From the NCBI GenBank assembly GCA_963815495.1, contig CAWFGW010000015.1:1-64000 (forward strand): a stretch of 64,000 nt of DNA, written 5' to 3'. Made by a program: the position numbers and the translations under genes. Numbering within the stretch: position 1 is the first letter of the stretch; each line of letters starts with the position of its first letter. The notes under the pieces were generated by a model. The model made no database searches, was not told the origin of the DNA, and saw only the letters and a list, made by a program, of their open reading frames with translations. Positions 50,558 to 59,308 of the stretch are shown piece by piece. The DNA is from CAWFGW01 sp963815495. Lineage in GTDB: Bacteria > Bacteroidota > Bacteroidia > Cytophagales > JAAEPT01.

Positions 50558-53470
50558 TTATTCTTTTATTACTTTTAAGCTAATGGTACTTTCACCATCA
50601 TTTACACGCACTAAATAAACTCCTTGGGTGTAATTAATCATATTTAATTCTTGTTTGTCAAAACCATAGGTGCTTTCAAATAGCTTTGTACCCTTCATAT
50701 CAAATACTTCTAACACCCCTTCATTTTTGCCGCCCCAAACATCAACTGTTGTATTACCGGTAGTAGGGTTAGGATACAACCTTCCTGAAAGCCTGCCACT
50801 TGTAGCAGGTTCTAATAATGTCGCATCGACCATTTCTTCTGCAATACCTTCACGGAGCCATTTTGGTTTACATGTAGCTACTTGAGCGATATCTATGTAA
50901 AACAAGTTAAACACTTGGTTGTCGGTACCTCTATAGAATAAATGTGGGTCTTGATATATTAAACTACTACTTACTTTATCTTGAAAACTTTCCGGGGTAG
51001 CTCTTACGATGTGAAACTGCTTGTTTACATTAAAATTAGCATCTCTATAAGCCTGATACATATTGTTATTATACCCCGCATAATAGAGCACATTAGTACT
51101 TCTATTTATTGCCAAATAACCTTTTGCTCCAGATTTTAACTGATCGGTTAATACGCCATCAGTAGTTTCAATTTTGTAAGTAGCGATATAGTTCTCATTC
51201 ACATCAAATGCGACAAAAAACAAATCGCCATTGGCAGTAAAATATACATTGCCCTCATTATCAAAAACAAGGTCGGTAACATCCCACACTTGGTCGTCAG
51301 TTAGTACCCCATTTAGTTTTGTTTCTTCGCCAAGGTTTAATAGGCTCTGAGTATAAAACCCGCCATCATTTTTAAAATAAAAAATTCTGTTACGTTGTTT
51401 ATCTACATCAAAGCGGACAATGGTAGTCAAATCATTATTGCTTACGAGTAATTTATAAGATGCATCGTCTAATAATATTCTTCCACCTATCGGATCAAAA
51501 ACAATAATCTGAGTATGTAAATCTCCTAGAATACTTTTCCAAAGTACTCGAACTAATGAGCCGTTAATGTCTTCAATAGCATAAGAGTAAGCCGAATTAT
51601 TTTCACGAGGAGAGATACTCTTAAAATCACTTGATATGCCATTGGTTTGTCCTGTAGTACGGTCGATTAGAGCTACTTCTAAATTCCCTTGAGCGTTTAC
51701 ATAGAACAAGTAATCGTTAGAAGCACCACTTTTTATATAATGAATCGGGTTTTCACCATTAGCCAATAAATCGGTAATGTTTGCATTTTTGAGCAACCAA
51801 CTTGAAGTTGCCAAATCAAATTGATAAAACCATACCTGTCGTGTTCCATTCAAATTTCGAACAAAATAGACTCGATCAAAATCTGTTGCCATTGAAAGGT
51901 TACTTGCTACCTCTGCTCGTTGATTAGGGTTTATATGACCACTTAACCAACCCGAAATATTCATGTCTTCAGGATTGTTTCCACCAAATAGCGATACATT
52001 GGTAGTTGCTCTGTTGGAGCAACCTCTGCTATCTTCCACATTTACCGTAATGCTACCATTACTAAATGTTTGAGCTGTGAAGTTGTTTTCAACCACATTA
52101 GAAGAGTAGCTACGACCATTTGAGAAGTTCCCATTTAATGCTGTTGTCCAATTGACCTTGTACGGTGGTACAGCATCAGATATAATGGGACTTAGATCAA
52201 TACTACTTTCACATGAAATTGAGTTTGTTAACAATTGTACGGATATGTTCAGTGGGGCTATTAAATTGACTGTTTTTGTTACCTCATCATCACCGCAGAC
52301 TTTACTTATCTGGATACTTATACCCCCCGTTTCAGCATTTGGATTGAAACTTTTTATTCGTGCATAACGTAGATTGTTTCCTTTATAAGCGTATTGGCGC
52401 ATTCCATTTACAGAGTTTATTCTTGAAGGAGACCTTCCTTCTATAATCCAACCTGCTGGTAAATGCCATTCATACTCCGCCTCATCACTTAACCACGGTT
52501 CTATAGTAAGATTGAAGCCTTTTGCCTGGTTACAGTTTAGGACAATTTCATTATTAGCTATAACACTACCCTCCAGTAGTATTTGTGAGTCTTCATAGTC
52601 GACATTCACATTTCTGGAGTAGACTTTTTTTGTACCGCAATGATCAGTTGCTTCATAATAGATGGTATACTCACCTTTTCCATTAAACTTAAAGTTGGCG
52701 TTGTTTATACTACTGTTTAGTACTTGCCCTCCGGAAGACACAGACCAGTTGTATGTAAAATCACCCACGTGTTTAATATAAGGTATAGATATATTCGCAG
52801 TTTGATTACAAGAAATAGCATTCAAATCTTGATTAGAAGTGAAACTAATAGTTTGAGGTAACTCTGCTCCGCTTATCTGTACATTTTTAGAAGCTGATAC
52901 AGAAGAGTAGCACATAAATAGCCCTCCTCCAACTGCGGCTTGACCTGGAACCTCCGTAGCAGAGGCTGATACTTGAGCATATCCTGGTTTTAGCGTTCGA
53001 ACAACAATGCTATTTCCGGTTATTTGAACATTAGAAAACAAGTCCCTTAATATAGGGAATTGCGTAGCATCTGTTAAAGTGTTTGCAGCAACATTTATGT
53101 TGGTTGGAACTCCCTTAATGTCACTTTGAAACGAAAAACTACCATTAAAACTAACTGCGGCATACTCACTTTCAACATAAACCTGAGTGATACCAATCCC
53201 ATCTGGTATATTCATATCCGCTAAATAACTTGCGATATTTATACCGCTAATTGAAACAATTTCCATTAAATCTTTGGTCACTGTCCAGTTAATTGTTTTT
53301 TGACCCTCGTGGTTGATTTCGAATGTCATATTGTTACCAACACATGCGGAATTATTTCCATTAATTCCAAAGTCTTTACATGTAGTCCCATTCAACGGAA
53401 TTTTAATTGCGAATAAACTTTTGATACCTAATAAGAATACCAATAGCAGTAAAACGTTGATTTTTTTCAT
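50558..53470 (-). CDS. large T9SS type A sorted surface protein
   Basis: The 970-residue protein has a signal peptide (1-21) and a C-terminal type A T9SS sorting domain (about 895-970: SGRLYPNPTTGNTTVDVWGG, LEVFDMKGTKLFEST, YTQGVYLVRVNDGESTISLK). The N-terminal half has PKD- or Ig-like beta domains (GNNSACVGNNMTFEINHEGQ and SCNQTANISIPYIKHVGDFT), suited to adhesion. The middle (about 500-860) contains repeated segments with W and D spacing (VWFYQFDLATSSWLLKNANI and RIFYFKNDGGFYTQSLLNLG) that look like a beta-propeller. It is predicted to be secreted and attached to the cell surface. Ligands are unknown. Confidence 0.88.
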   Translation of the reverse strand: MKKINVLLLLVFLLGIKSLFAIKIPLNGTTCKDFGINGNNSACVGNNMTFEINHEGQKTINWTVTKDLMEIVSISGINIASYLADMNIPDGIGITQVYVESEYAAVSFNGSFSFQSDIKGVPTNINVAANTLTDATQFPILRDLFSNVQITGNSIVVRTLKPGYAQVSASATEVPGQAAVGGGLFMCYSSVSASKNVQISGAELPQTISFTSNQDLNAISCNQTANISIPYIKHVGDFTYNWSVSSGGQVLNSSINNANFKFNGKGEYTIYYEATDHCGTKKVYSRNVNVDYEDSQILLEGSVIANNEIVLNCNQAKGFNLTIEPWLSDEAEYEWHLPAGWIIEGRSPSRINSVNGMRQYAYKGNNLRYARIKSFNPNAETGGISIQISKVCGDDEVTKTVNLIAPLNISVQLLTNSISCESSIDLSPIISDAVPPYKVNWTTALNGNFSNGRSYSSNVVENNFTAQTFSNGSITVNVEDSRGCSNRATTNVSLFGGNNPEDMNISGWLSGHINPNQRAEVASNLSMATDFDRVYFVRNLNGTRQVWFYQFDLATSSWLLKNANITDLLANGENPIHYIKSGASNDYLFYVNAQGNLEVALIDRTTGQTNGISSDFKSISPRENNSAYSYAIEDINGSLVRVLWKSILGDLHTQIIVFDPIGGRILLDDASYKLLVSNNDLTTIVRFDVDKQRNRIFYFKNDGGFYTQSLLNLGEETKLNGVLTDDQVWDVTDLVFDNEGNVYFTANGDLFFVAFDVNENYIATYKIETTDGVLTDQLKSGAKGYLAINRSTNVLYYAGYNNNMYQAYRDANFNVNKQFHIVRATPESFQDKVSSSLIYQDPHLFYRGTDNQVFNLFYIDIAQVATCKPKWLREGIAEEMVDATLLEPATSGRLSGRLYPNPTTGNTTVDVWGGKNEGVLEVFDMKGTKLFESTYGFDKQELNMINYTQGVYLVRVNDGESTISLKVIKE

Positions 53471-53659
53471 TTTTTTAAAAGATTAAAAAGATTAAAAGAG
53501 TTAAAATTATTTTCAAATGCTAATCTAGCATAATTAAAAATTGACCGTCAAATAATTTTGTAAAAAATGAGTTAAATAATGATTTTGTTATGAGATAGTC
53601 TAATGTAATGTTTTGTCGGATATTTTATTGATTTCATCTAATTTTAAAGGTCGTTAATC

Positions 53660-54292
53660 TTAAATTACCCCCTTCCTTCCAATCTTTGAGCAGATAGGAC
53701 ATTCCAAAGGATTATGCCCCCGAGCAGGGCAATATTCTCTCCCGAAGTAGATAATTTGTAGGTGAAGACTATTCCAAGTTTCCTTTGGAAATAAACGTTT
53801 AGCATCCTTTTCTGTTTGAACTACATTTTTTCCATTAGTTAATGTCCAACGATGCATCAGACGATGAATGTGGGTGTCTACAGGAAAAGCAGGCTCGCCA
53901 AACGCTTGTGACATCACTACGCTAGCTGTTTTATGACCTACAGCGGGCAGTTCTTCTAATAATTTTATGTCAGCAGGCACTTCGCCATTGTACTTGTCAA
54001 TTAAAATATGCGATAAGCCAAAAATCCCTTTCGACTTCATAGGCGATAATCCACACGGTCGAATAATTTGACGAATTTCTTCTTGCGTCATCTTAACCAT
54101 GTCGTAGGGGTTGTCTGCGCGAGAAAAAAGTAAAGGCGTGGTTTTATTCACCCGCTCATCTGTGCACTGTGCTGAAAGTAATACGGAAATTAATAAAGTA
54201 TAAGGGTCTTTGTGGTCTAAAGGAATGGGAGGGTTTGGATACCGTTTCTCCAACTCAGCTATCACGAAGGCTACTTTTTCTTTTTTGGTCAT
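53660..54292 (-). CDS. nth: endonuclease III
   Basis: Nth excises oxidised pyrimidines and cuts the abasic site. The 210-residue protein has the helix-hairpin-helix motif (LLEELPAVGHKTASVVMSQA, about 106-125) with the catalytic lysine, and the catalytic aspartate in FPVDTHIHRL. The C-terminal cluster region reads REYCPARGHNPLECPICSK. Only three of the four cysteines that hold the [4Fe-4S] cluster in E. coli Nth are visible; the fourth, expected about six residues further, is absent. The protein may therefore lack the cluster. It faces the tRNA-Val and photolyase genes across a divergent gap. Confidence 0.93.
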   Translation of the reverse strand: MTKKEKVAFVIAELEKRYPNPPIPLDHKDPYTLLISVLLSAQCTDERVNKTTPLLFSRADNPYDMVKMTQEEIRQIIRPCGLSPMKSKGIFGLSHILIDKYNGEVPADIKLLEELPAVGHKTASVVMSQAFGEPAFPVDTHIHRLMHRWTLTNGKNVVQTEKDAKRLFPKETWNSLHLQIIYFGREYCPARGHNPLECPICSKIGRKGVI

Positions 54293-54380
54293 ACCTGAAA
54301 GTTAACCTAAATTAGGCGATTATAGAACGGTGTAAAAAAAAATTAAACAACTACATTTAATGTTTGCAAAGTTAATCAAT

Positions 54381-54388
54381 TATCTTTG
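54381..54388 (+). promoter_or_regulatory. -7 box of the tRNA-Val gene
   Basis: TATCTTTG is a full TAnnTTTG match, 21 bases before the tRNA. The nearest -33-like element (TTTG at 54363-54366) is closer than usual, at 14 bases. Confidence 0.5.
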
Positions 54389-54409
54389 AAGACCTTTTTT
54401 TAACAAAAA

Positions 54410-54484
54410 GGGGCATTAGCTCAGTTGGTTCAGAGCGCTACCTTGACAGGGTAGAGGTCACTGGTTCGAATCCAGTATGCCTCA
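54410..54484 (+). tRNA. tRNA-Val (GAC)
   Basis: The acceptor GGGGCAT pairs with ATGCCTC, and the discriminator is A. The D loop contains GG. The anticodon stem CTACC/GGTAG closes the loop TTGACAG, so the anticodon is GAC, reading GUC and GUU. The T arm is ACTGG/CCAGT around TTCGAAT. CCA is not encoded. All positions are normal, which contrasts with the tRNA-like pair at 10919-11170. It is preceded by a -7 box at 54381-54388. Confidence 0.95.
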
Positions 54485-54557
54485 CATTTTACAGCCTATT
54501 TTTAGATAAAAATCAGCTGTTTTAAAACCATATTTAAAGTTGTTTGTTTGACAATTA

Positions 54558-55859
54558 ATGAAAGAAAAAATCACCCTTTTTTGGTTTAGAAGAGATTTAC
54601 GATTGGAAGATAATGCTGGATTATACCATGCACTAAAAAATCACACAAATGTACTTCCCCTCTTTATCTTTGATACAACAATTCTGGAACAGCTGGCAGA
54701 CCCTAAAGATAAACGGGTAGACTTTATTCATTCTACTTTAGTGGAGATAAAAAAACAACTGGAAGAAAAAGGTACTTCATTACTGCTGAAATATGGGAAA
54801 CCTTTGGAAGTGTATCAGGAATTGACTAGTGAGTTTGAAGTGGATGCTGTTTATACAAACAATGATTACGAACCTTATGCAAAAACTCGTGATGCAAAGA
54901 TAAACGAGTTGCTAACACAAAAATCAATTCCGTTTAACTCCTACAAAGACCAAGTCATTTTTGAAAAAGAGGAAATAGTAAAAGGAGACGGCTCCCCGTA
55001 TAGTGTTTATACCCCGTATAGCAGAAAATGGAAAGAAAAACTTAATGATTTTTATGTAAAGCCTTACCCAACTCAAGCCTATTATTCTAATTTTTATTCT
55101 TGTAAGCCCTTAGGAGATATTAGCCTAAATGAGATGGGGTTTGAAAAAGAGAACCCAGAAATACCTCCCAAAAAAATTGATAAAAAGACACTTAAAAAGT
55201 ACCATGAAACGCGTGATATACCTTCAATTAAAGGAACGAGTCGATTGAGTGTGCACCTACGTTTTGGAACAGTCTCTATTAGAAAATTAGTGCAAGAGGC
55301 TATAGAACTCAATGATACGTGGCTCAATGAATTAATATGGCGGGATTTTTATCACATGATTTTGTGGCATCACCCCGAAGTTGATAAGTCGTTTAAACCT
55401 AAATACGACTTTATTCAATGGCGAAACAATGAAAAAGAGTTCAAGGCATGGTGTGAGGGCAATACAGGCTACCCCATTGTGGATGCAGGGATGCGCGAGT
55501 TAAATGAAACTGGCTACATGCACAACCGTGTGCGCATGGTGGTAGCTAGTTTTTTAGTGAAGCATTTATTAATCGATTGGCGATGGGGAGAAGCTTATTT
55601 CGCAGAAAAACTTCTCGACTTTGACCTAGCTGCCAATAATGGGGGCTGGCAATGGGCAGCTGGCAGCGGTTGTGATGCAGCACCCTACTTCCGGGTGTTT
55701 AATCCTTATTTGCAAACGAAAAAGTTTGATCCAGATTTAAAGTACATTAAAAAATGGGTGCCAGAATTTCAAGACCCATTCAATTACCCAAAGCCGATTG
55801 TTGATCATGATTTTGCAAGAAAGCGAGTTTTGGAGGTGTACAAGGTTGCGTTAGAATAG
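54558..55859 (+). CDS. phr: deoxyribodipyrimidine photolyase
   Basis: The enzyme uses light and FADH to split pyrimidine dimers in DNA. The 433-residue protein starts with the antenna-binding DNA photolyase domain (LFWFRRDLRLEDNAGLYHAL, about 6-25). The FAD-binding domain has TSRLSVHLRFGTVSIRKLV, WLNELIWRDFYHMILWHHPE, GYPIVDAGMRELNETGYMHN and NNGGWQWAAGSGCDAAPYFR. The tryptophan chain and the NGGWQW block are intact, consistent with a class I CPD photolyase. It is the first gene after tRNA-Val, 73 bases downstream. Confidence 0.94.
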   Translation: MKEKITLFWFRRDLRLEDNAGLYHALKNHTNVLPLFIFDTTILEQLADPKDKRVDFIHSTLVEIKKQLEEKGTSLLLKYGKPLEVYQELTSEFEVDAVYTNNDYEPYAKTRDAKINELLTQKSIPFNSYKDQVIFEKEEIVKGDGSPYSVYTPYSRKWKEKLNDFYVKPYPTQAYYSNFYSCKPLGDISLNEMGFEKENPEIPPKKIDKKTLKKYHETRDIPSIKGTSRLSVHLRFGTVSIRKLVQEAIELNDTWLNELIWRDFYHMILWHHPEVDKSFKPKYDFIQWRNNEKEFKAWCEGNTGYPIVDAGMRELNETGYMHNRVRMVVASFLVKHLLIDWRWGEAYFAEKLLDFDLAANNGGWQWAAGSGCDAAPYFRVFNPYLQTKKFDPDLKYIKKWVPEFQDPFNYPKPIVDHDFARKRVLEVYKVALE

Positions 55860-55873
55860 CTATATTCGTAGCT

Positions 55874-56353
55874 ATGAAGTTTCTTATTGTATCGCTGTTT
55901 TTAGTAAGTAGCCTATTAGGTTATTCTCAAGATAGTCTGTTGGTTAAAAAGGATTTTGCCCCTCTTTTAGGGTATCAGCAATTTCAAAAAAGTTTTGTAG
56001 AAGGTGGAATTGCCCGAGTTCGTTGGTCAACTAATGGCATAGTAAGTACAATGTCTTATGGTATTGCTGGCGAAATTGGCGTGACTGATAAGGTCTATGG
56101 AATAAAAACTTTCTTTCGATACGGAGGATCTGTTAACATTGGCTTTAATCTGGTTTATTATCAAGAATACGACAAAGGTCAAGATAATACATTCCGCTTT
56201 CGACCCGAAATTGGGTTTGGATCTGGGTTTGTAAACCTTTTATATGGTTATAATTTACCCATTACTAATAGCGGCTTTGATACAGTTAACACTCATGCAA
56301 TTACGTTACAATTTTTGCTCTCGCCTAAAATGTTGAAACAAGGTCTTTTGTAA
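55874..56353 (+). CDS. secreted beta-barrel-like hypothetical protein
   Basis: The 159-residue protein has a signal peptide (1-18, before QDSLLVKKDF). Beta-strand-rich sequence follows (SYGIAGEIGVTDKVYGIKTF, then VNIGFNLVYYQEYDKGQDNT and FRFRPEIGFGSGFVNLLYGY). Strand alternation and the glycine-aromatic pattern suggest a small outer-membrane barrel. I do not recognise a family. It starts 14 bases after the photolyase stop and 38 bases before the DUF962 gene, so it may belong to the same transcript. Confidence 0.75.
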   Translation: MKFLIVSLFLVSSLLGYSQDSLLVKKDFAPLLGYQQFQKSFVEGGIARVRWSTNGIVSTMSYGIAGEIGVTDKVYGIKTFFRYGGSVNIGFNLVYYQEYDKGQDNTFRFRPEIGFGSGFVNLLYGYNLPITNSGFDTVNTHAITLQFLLSPKMLKQGLL

Positions 56354-56391
56354 AGATTAACTTTCGTGAATCAGTTTTCGTATGAGTAATT

Positions 56392-56868
56392 ATGAAAACT
56401 ACTCAACAATGGTTTGCAGAATATAATGTGAGTCACCGCAACACGACCAATAAGTTAATTCATTTTGTCTGTGTTCCAGCAATATTTTTTAGTGTTATTG
56501 CCTTGGGGCTTGATTTGCGATTTACTTTTTTAGATAATTATCTGCCCGTGTTTTTGGAACCACTTGTTTCTTTGGGCGGGTTATTAATTTTGGGCGGGTT
56601 GGTTTTTTATTTTCGACTTTCTACAATGATTTTCTTATTTATGTTATTTGCGGTGTGGTTATGTGTGTGGTTAAGTTTACAACTTCAGGCAGCAGGAATT
56701 AACTTTGAAGTGGCACTAAGTATTTTTGTCATTGCTTGGATTGGACAATTTATAGGTCACAAAATAGAAGGAGCTAAACCTTCATTTTTTAAAGATTTAC
56801 AATTCCTATTTGTTGGACCAGCGTGGTGTGTTTCTTTCCTTTTTGAAAAATTGGGTGTGAAATATTAA
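56392..56868 (+). CDS. DUF962 / Mpo1-like membrane protein
   Basis: The 158-residue protein has three to four membrane helices with the DUF962 blocks QWFAEYNVSHRNTTNKLIHF (about 6-25) and WIGQFIGHKIEGAKPSFFKD (about 116-135). These carry the histidines His15, His24 and a C-terminal His near 123 and fit the yeast Mpo1 family. In yeast, Mpo1 is an iron(II) dioxygenase that shortens 2-hydroxy fatty acids by one carbon (alpha-oxidation). The convergent neighbour is a fatty acid hydroxylase, so the same pathway is plausible here. Their stop codons overlap. Confidence 0.88.
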   Translation: MKTTQQWFAEYNVSHRNTTNKLIHFVCVPAIFFSVIALGLDLRFTFLDNYLPVFLEPLVSLGGLLILGGLVFYFRLSTMIFLFMLFAVWLCVWLSLQLQAAGINFEVALSIFVIAWIGQFIGHKIEGAKPSFFKDLQFLFVGPAWCVSFLFEKLGVKY

Positions 56869-57473
56869 TCTGCTTTTGTTTTTTTAGGCATCGTACCAAA
56901 AACATAATCCCAAAGGGGACTTGAAACGCCAAAAACTTCCCCTTCATTTTTGTAATGATGCATAGCATGATTTACCCAAAGTATTTTAAAGTAATTCTTT
57001 GGTGGAGTGTATATATGAACAATATAATGTACTAATAAGTAAGATGCATAACCACTTAATACGCCTGGTAAATATCCATAAGCATACGTTTTAATGAGCA
57101 AGTAAAAAAAACCAAATAGGAGACTAGCTAACAAAATACTCACAGGCAAAGGCATAACTAAACGACCTTTATCTTTTGGGTTGTCATGATGAATGCCATG
57201 GAATTTATATTTTAAATCTATTTGCCAAGCTTTTTGACCTGGGTGATGGAATAAAAAGCGATGTACTAAATATTCTAACAGAGAAAAAGATAAGAGACCT
57301 AATAAAAATAAACCTGTGACAGCAAAAGGGTTCAGTGCTTCTTGAGCAATAGCTAGATATAATAATATACCAGAAATTATAAAATATAATCCCACCGGAA
57401 TCTGCACAGGAGTATGTGATAAAAACTCTAGTACTGGGTTTTCATACGCACGTATTGATTCTTGACTTTTTCT
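56865..57473 (-). CDS. fatty acid hydroxylase / sterol desaturase family protein
   Basis: The di-iron membrane enzyme has the required histidine clusters: HRFLFHH, HGIHHD and HAMHHYK, in the order and spacing of the fatty acid 2-hydroxylase (FA2H, Scs7) branch. Two pairs of transmembrane helices flank them. I start it at GTG 57473 (MRKSQESIRAYENPVLEFLS), which fits bacterial FA2H-like proteins of about 200 residues. A TTG start at 57569 would add 32 residues, including a hydrophobic stretch, and abut the enoyl-CoA hydratase gene. It probably makes 2-hydroxy acyl chains for lipids. It is convergent with the Mpo1-like gene. Confidence 0.87.
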   Translation of the reverse strand, partial: RKSQESIRAYENPVLEFLSHTPVQIPVGLYFIISGILLYLAIAQEALNPFAVTGLFLLGLLSFSLLEYLVHRFLFHHPGQKAWQIDLKYKFHGIHHDNPKDKGRLVMPLPVSILLASLLFGFFYLLIKTYAYGYLPGVLSGYASYLLVHYIVHIYTPPKNYFKILWVNHAMHHYKNEGEVFGVSSPLWDYVFGTMPKKTKAD

Positions 57474-57571
57474 CACGATTAAAAATTTTGCGCTAATACA
57501 GAATATACTAGCTGTAAAATTATAATAATCTACGAGAGTCAAGAAGAAAAAAGCAGTGATTTTTATCAAGC

Positions 57572-58345
57572 TTATTCACCCGTAAAATTGGGTTTTCTTT
57601 TTTCAAGGAATGCATTTACCCCCTCTCTAAAATCTTTGGTGTCAATACAGCGTGAAAATGCTTCCGCTTCTGCATCAAAGCCAGCTTTATGGGAATTAAA
57701 ATAAGCATTTGTAGCAGTTATAACTTCTGAAATTGCAATTGATGATTTTGATTTTACTTTGTTAAGGATGGCCTCACACGTAGCTATTAAATCAGTATGT
57801 GGTACAACATGATTTGCTATACCCCAGTTTAAAGCTTCCTTTGAAGTAATCATATCTGCGGTTATCATCCATTCAAGGGCTTTGCCACGTCCCACCAGAT
57901 GGGTGAGACGCTGCGTACCTCCATAGCCAGGCACAATGCCTAGATTCACTTCGGGTTGACCAAGTTGTGCGTGTTCTGATAATATGCGCATGTGACAAGC
58001 TAATGCTAACTCACAACCTCCACCCAAGGCATAACCATTGATAGCAGCTATCACGGGTTTGGGGCAGTCTTCAATCAACTGAAATACATGCTGTCCTTGT
58101 TCGGAGAATGACTTGGCTTTATCGGGACTTATAGTTAAAAATTGATTGATGTCAGCGCCAGCAACAAAAGCTTTATCGCCTGAACCAGTTAAAATAACTC
58201 CTCTTACTTCTTTTAAATCATGAATTTCTTGGAAAACTGTTTTTAGATCTATTAGCGTTTCAAAATTTAGTGCATTTAACTTATCGGGCCTATTGATGGT
58301 CACATAAGCAATGTTTGCACGGATTTCGAATAACAGATTTTCCAT
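57572..58345 (-). CDS. enoyl-CoA hydratase/isomerase family protein
   Basis: The 257-residue crotonase-fold protein has the oxyanion-hole motifs KAFVAGADINQFL (about 61-73) and GYALGGGCELALACHMR (about 104-120), and the substrate loop GQPEVNLGIVPGYGGTQRL (about 127-145). Residues 1-20 carry the FEIRANIAYVTINRPDKLNA start. The glutamates in the PEVNLG block suggest a hydratase. The chain length of its substrate is unknown. It is followed closely by the fatty acid hydroxylase gene and may share its transcript, which fits a lipid role. Confidence 0.92.
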   Translation of the reverse strand: MENLLFEIRANIAYVTINRPDKLNALNFETLIDLKTVFQEIHDLKEVRGVILTGSGDKAFVAGADINQFLTISPDKAKSFSEQGQHVFQLIEDCPKPVIAAINGYALGGGCELALACHMRILSEHAQLGQPEVNLGIVPGYGGTQRLTHLVGRGKALEWMITADMITSKEALNWGIANHVVPHTDLIATCEAILNKVKSKSSIAISEVITATNAYFNSHKAGFDAEAEAFSRCIDTKDFREGVNAFLEKRKPNFTGE

Positions 58346-58412
58346 TCTTTTAAGTTTTTTAAAAAGAAACGGGTGGAATGTGTAAAAGGTTGTCTAAATG
58401 TTTATGCTTAAG

Positions 58413-59297
58413 TTATTTTTTTTGGCTTGCTGAAAAAAGTTTCTGTTTTTCTTCTTTAGAAAGGCTTTCGTAACCACTTTGAGAAATTTTATCTAAGATG
58501 GTATCTATTTCTTCTTGATTTATTCCATTTGTAGCAGCTGGTGAGGAAGTACTTGGTCTCGAAAATGAAGATTTATTTTTATGAGTGACTTTTAGTTTGC
58601 TTTTTTTCTTGAAAAACCCTTGAAAAAAATCAATGACGGCAAACACATACTTACCTAAATCACGACCATTTTGAAGCTGTTTGATAAAGAAATAGCCTAA
58701 AGCAGCACCACCAAGGTGTGCATAGTTTCCTCCAGCATTACCTCCTTGAGTTCCTAATAAAGAAAAGAAAACATAAGCAGCTACGATATACGAAATTTTA
58801 ATAGGTCCAATAAACAATAAGTTAAATCTATAGTCTGGAGCAATGGTGGCCGCTCCAACAGCGATGGCATACACTGCTCCAGAGGCACCGACTAAGTACT
58901 GGCTGCTTCCAGCAAAATTAGGGTGAACATTATAAATCACCACAAAAGCTAATGCACCTGCTAAGCTTCCTAAGAAATAAAGACTAATTAACTTTGAATG
59001 ACCCAATAAGTCAGTGATAATTCTGCCAAACCAATATAACCCCAGCATATTCCAAAAAATATGTCCAAGTCCAGCATGTACAAAAGCATAGCTAATCAGC
59101 GTCCAAGGTCTATATAATAATTCTTCTAAGTTGGAAGGCAACCGTAAAAAAGAGGTAATCAGTGCTTCCGTGTTTTTAGAAAATAGCCAAACAATACTTA
59201 ATATCACAAACACAGAAATGTTCACTAATATAAATTGTATCAGTGAATTGTTTGTCTTGTTAAACTCTGCCTTATAATCTTCCCAGATGTTGTTCAT
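58413..59297 (-). CDS. rhomboid family intramembrane serine protease with C-terminal extension
   Basis: The 294-residue protein has six transmembrane helices. The catalytic serine is in LVGASGAVYAIAVGAATIAP (about 137-156) and the histidine in NYAHLGGAALGYFFI (about 192-206). The C-terminal tail (about 215-294) is soluble, Lys/Ser-rich, ending in an amphipathic helix (EEIDTILDKISQSGYESLSK), as in many Bacteroidota rhomboids. It lies 11 bases upstream of a second rhomboid on the same strand (59309-59899), and the mutL gene is the next. The substrate is unknown. Confidence 0.92.
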   Translation of the reverse strand: MNNIWEDYKAEFNKTNNSLIQFILVNISVFVILSIVWLFSKNTEALITSFLRLPSNLEELLYRPWTLISYAFVHAGLGHIFWNMLGLYWFGRIITDLLGHSKLISLYFLGSLAGALAFVVIYNVHPNFAGSSQYLVGASGAVYAIAVGAATIAPDYRFNLLFIGPIKISYIVAAYVFFSLLGTQGGNAGGNYAHLGGAALGYFFIKQLQNGRDLGKYVFAVIDFFQGFFKKKSKLKVTHKNKSSFSRPSTSSPAATNGINQEEIDTILDKISQSGYESLSKEEKQKLFSASQKK

Positions 59298-59308
59298 AAG
59301 CCTATCAA

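Noticed and set aside
53480..53520. GATTAAAA-type repeats upstream of the 970-aa gene as operator
   Set aside because: The repeats are simple A-rich DNA without symmetry or a clear promoter; could be chance.
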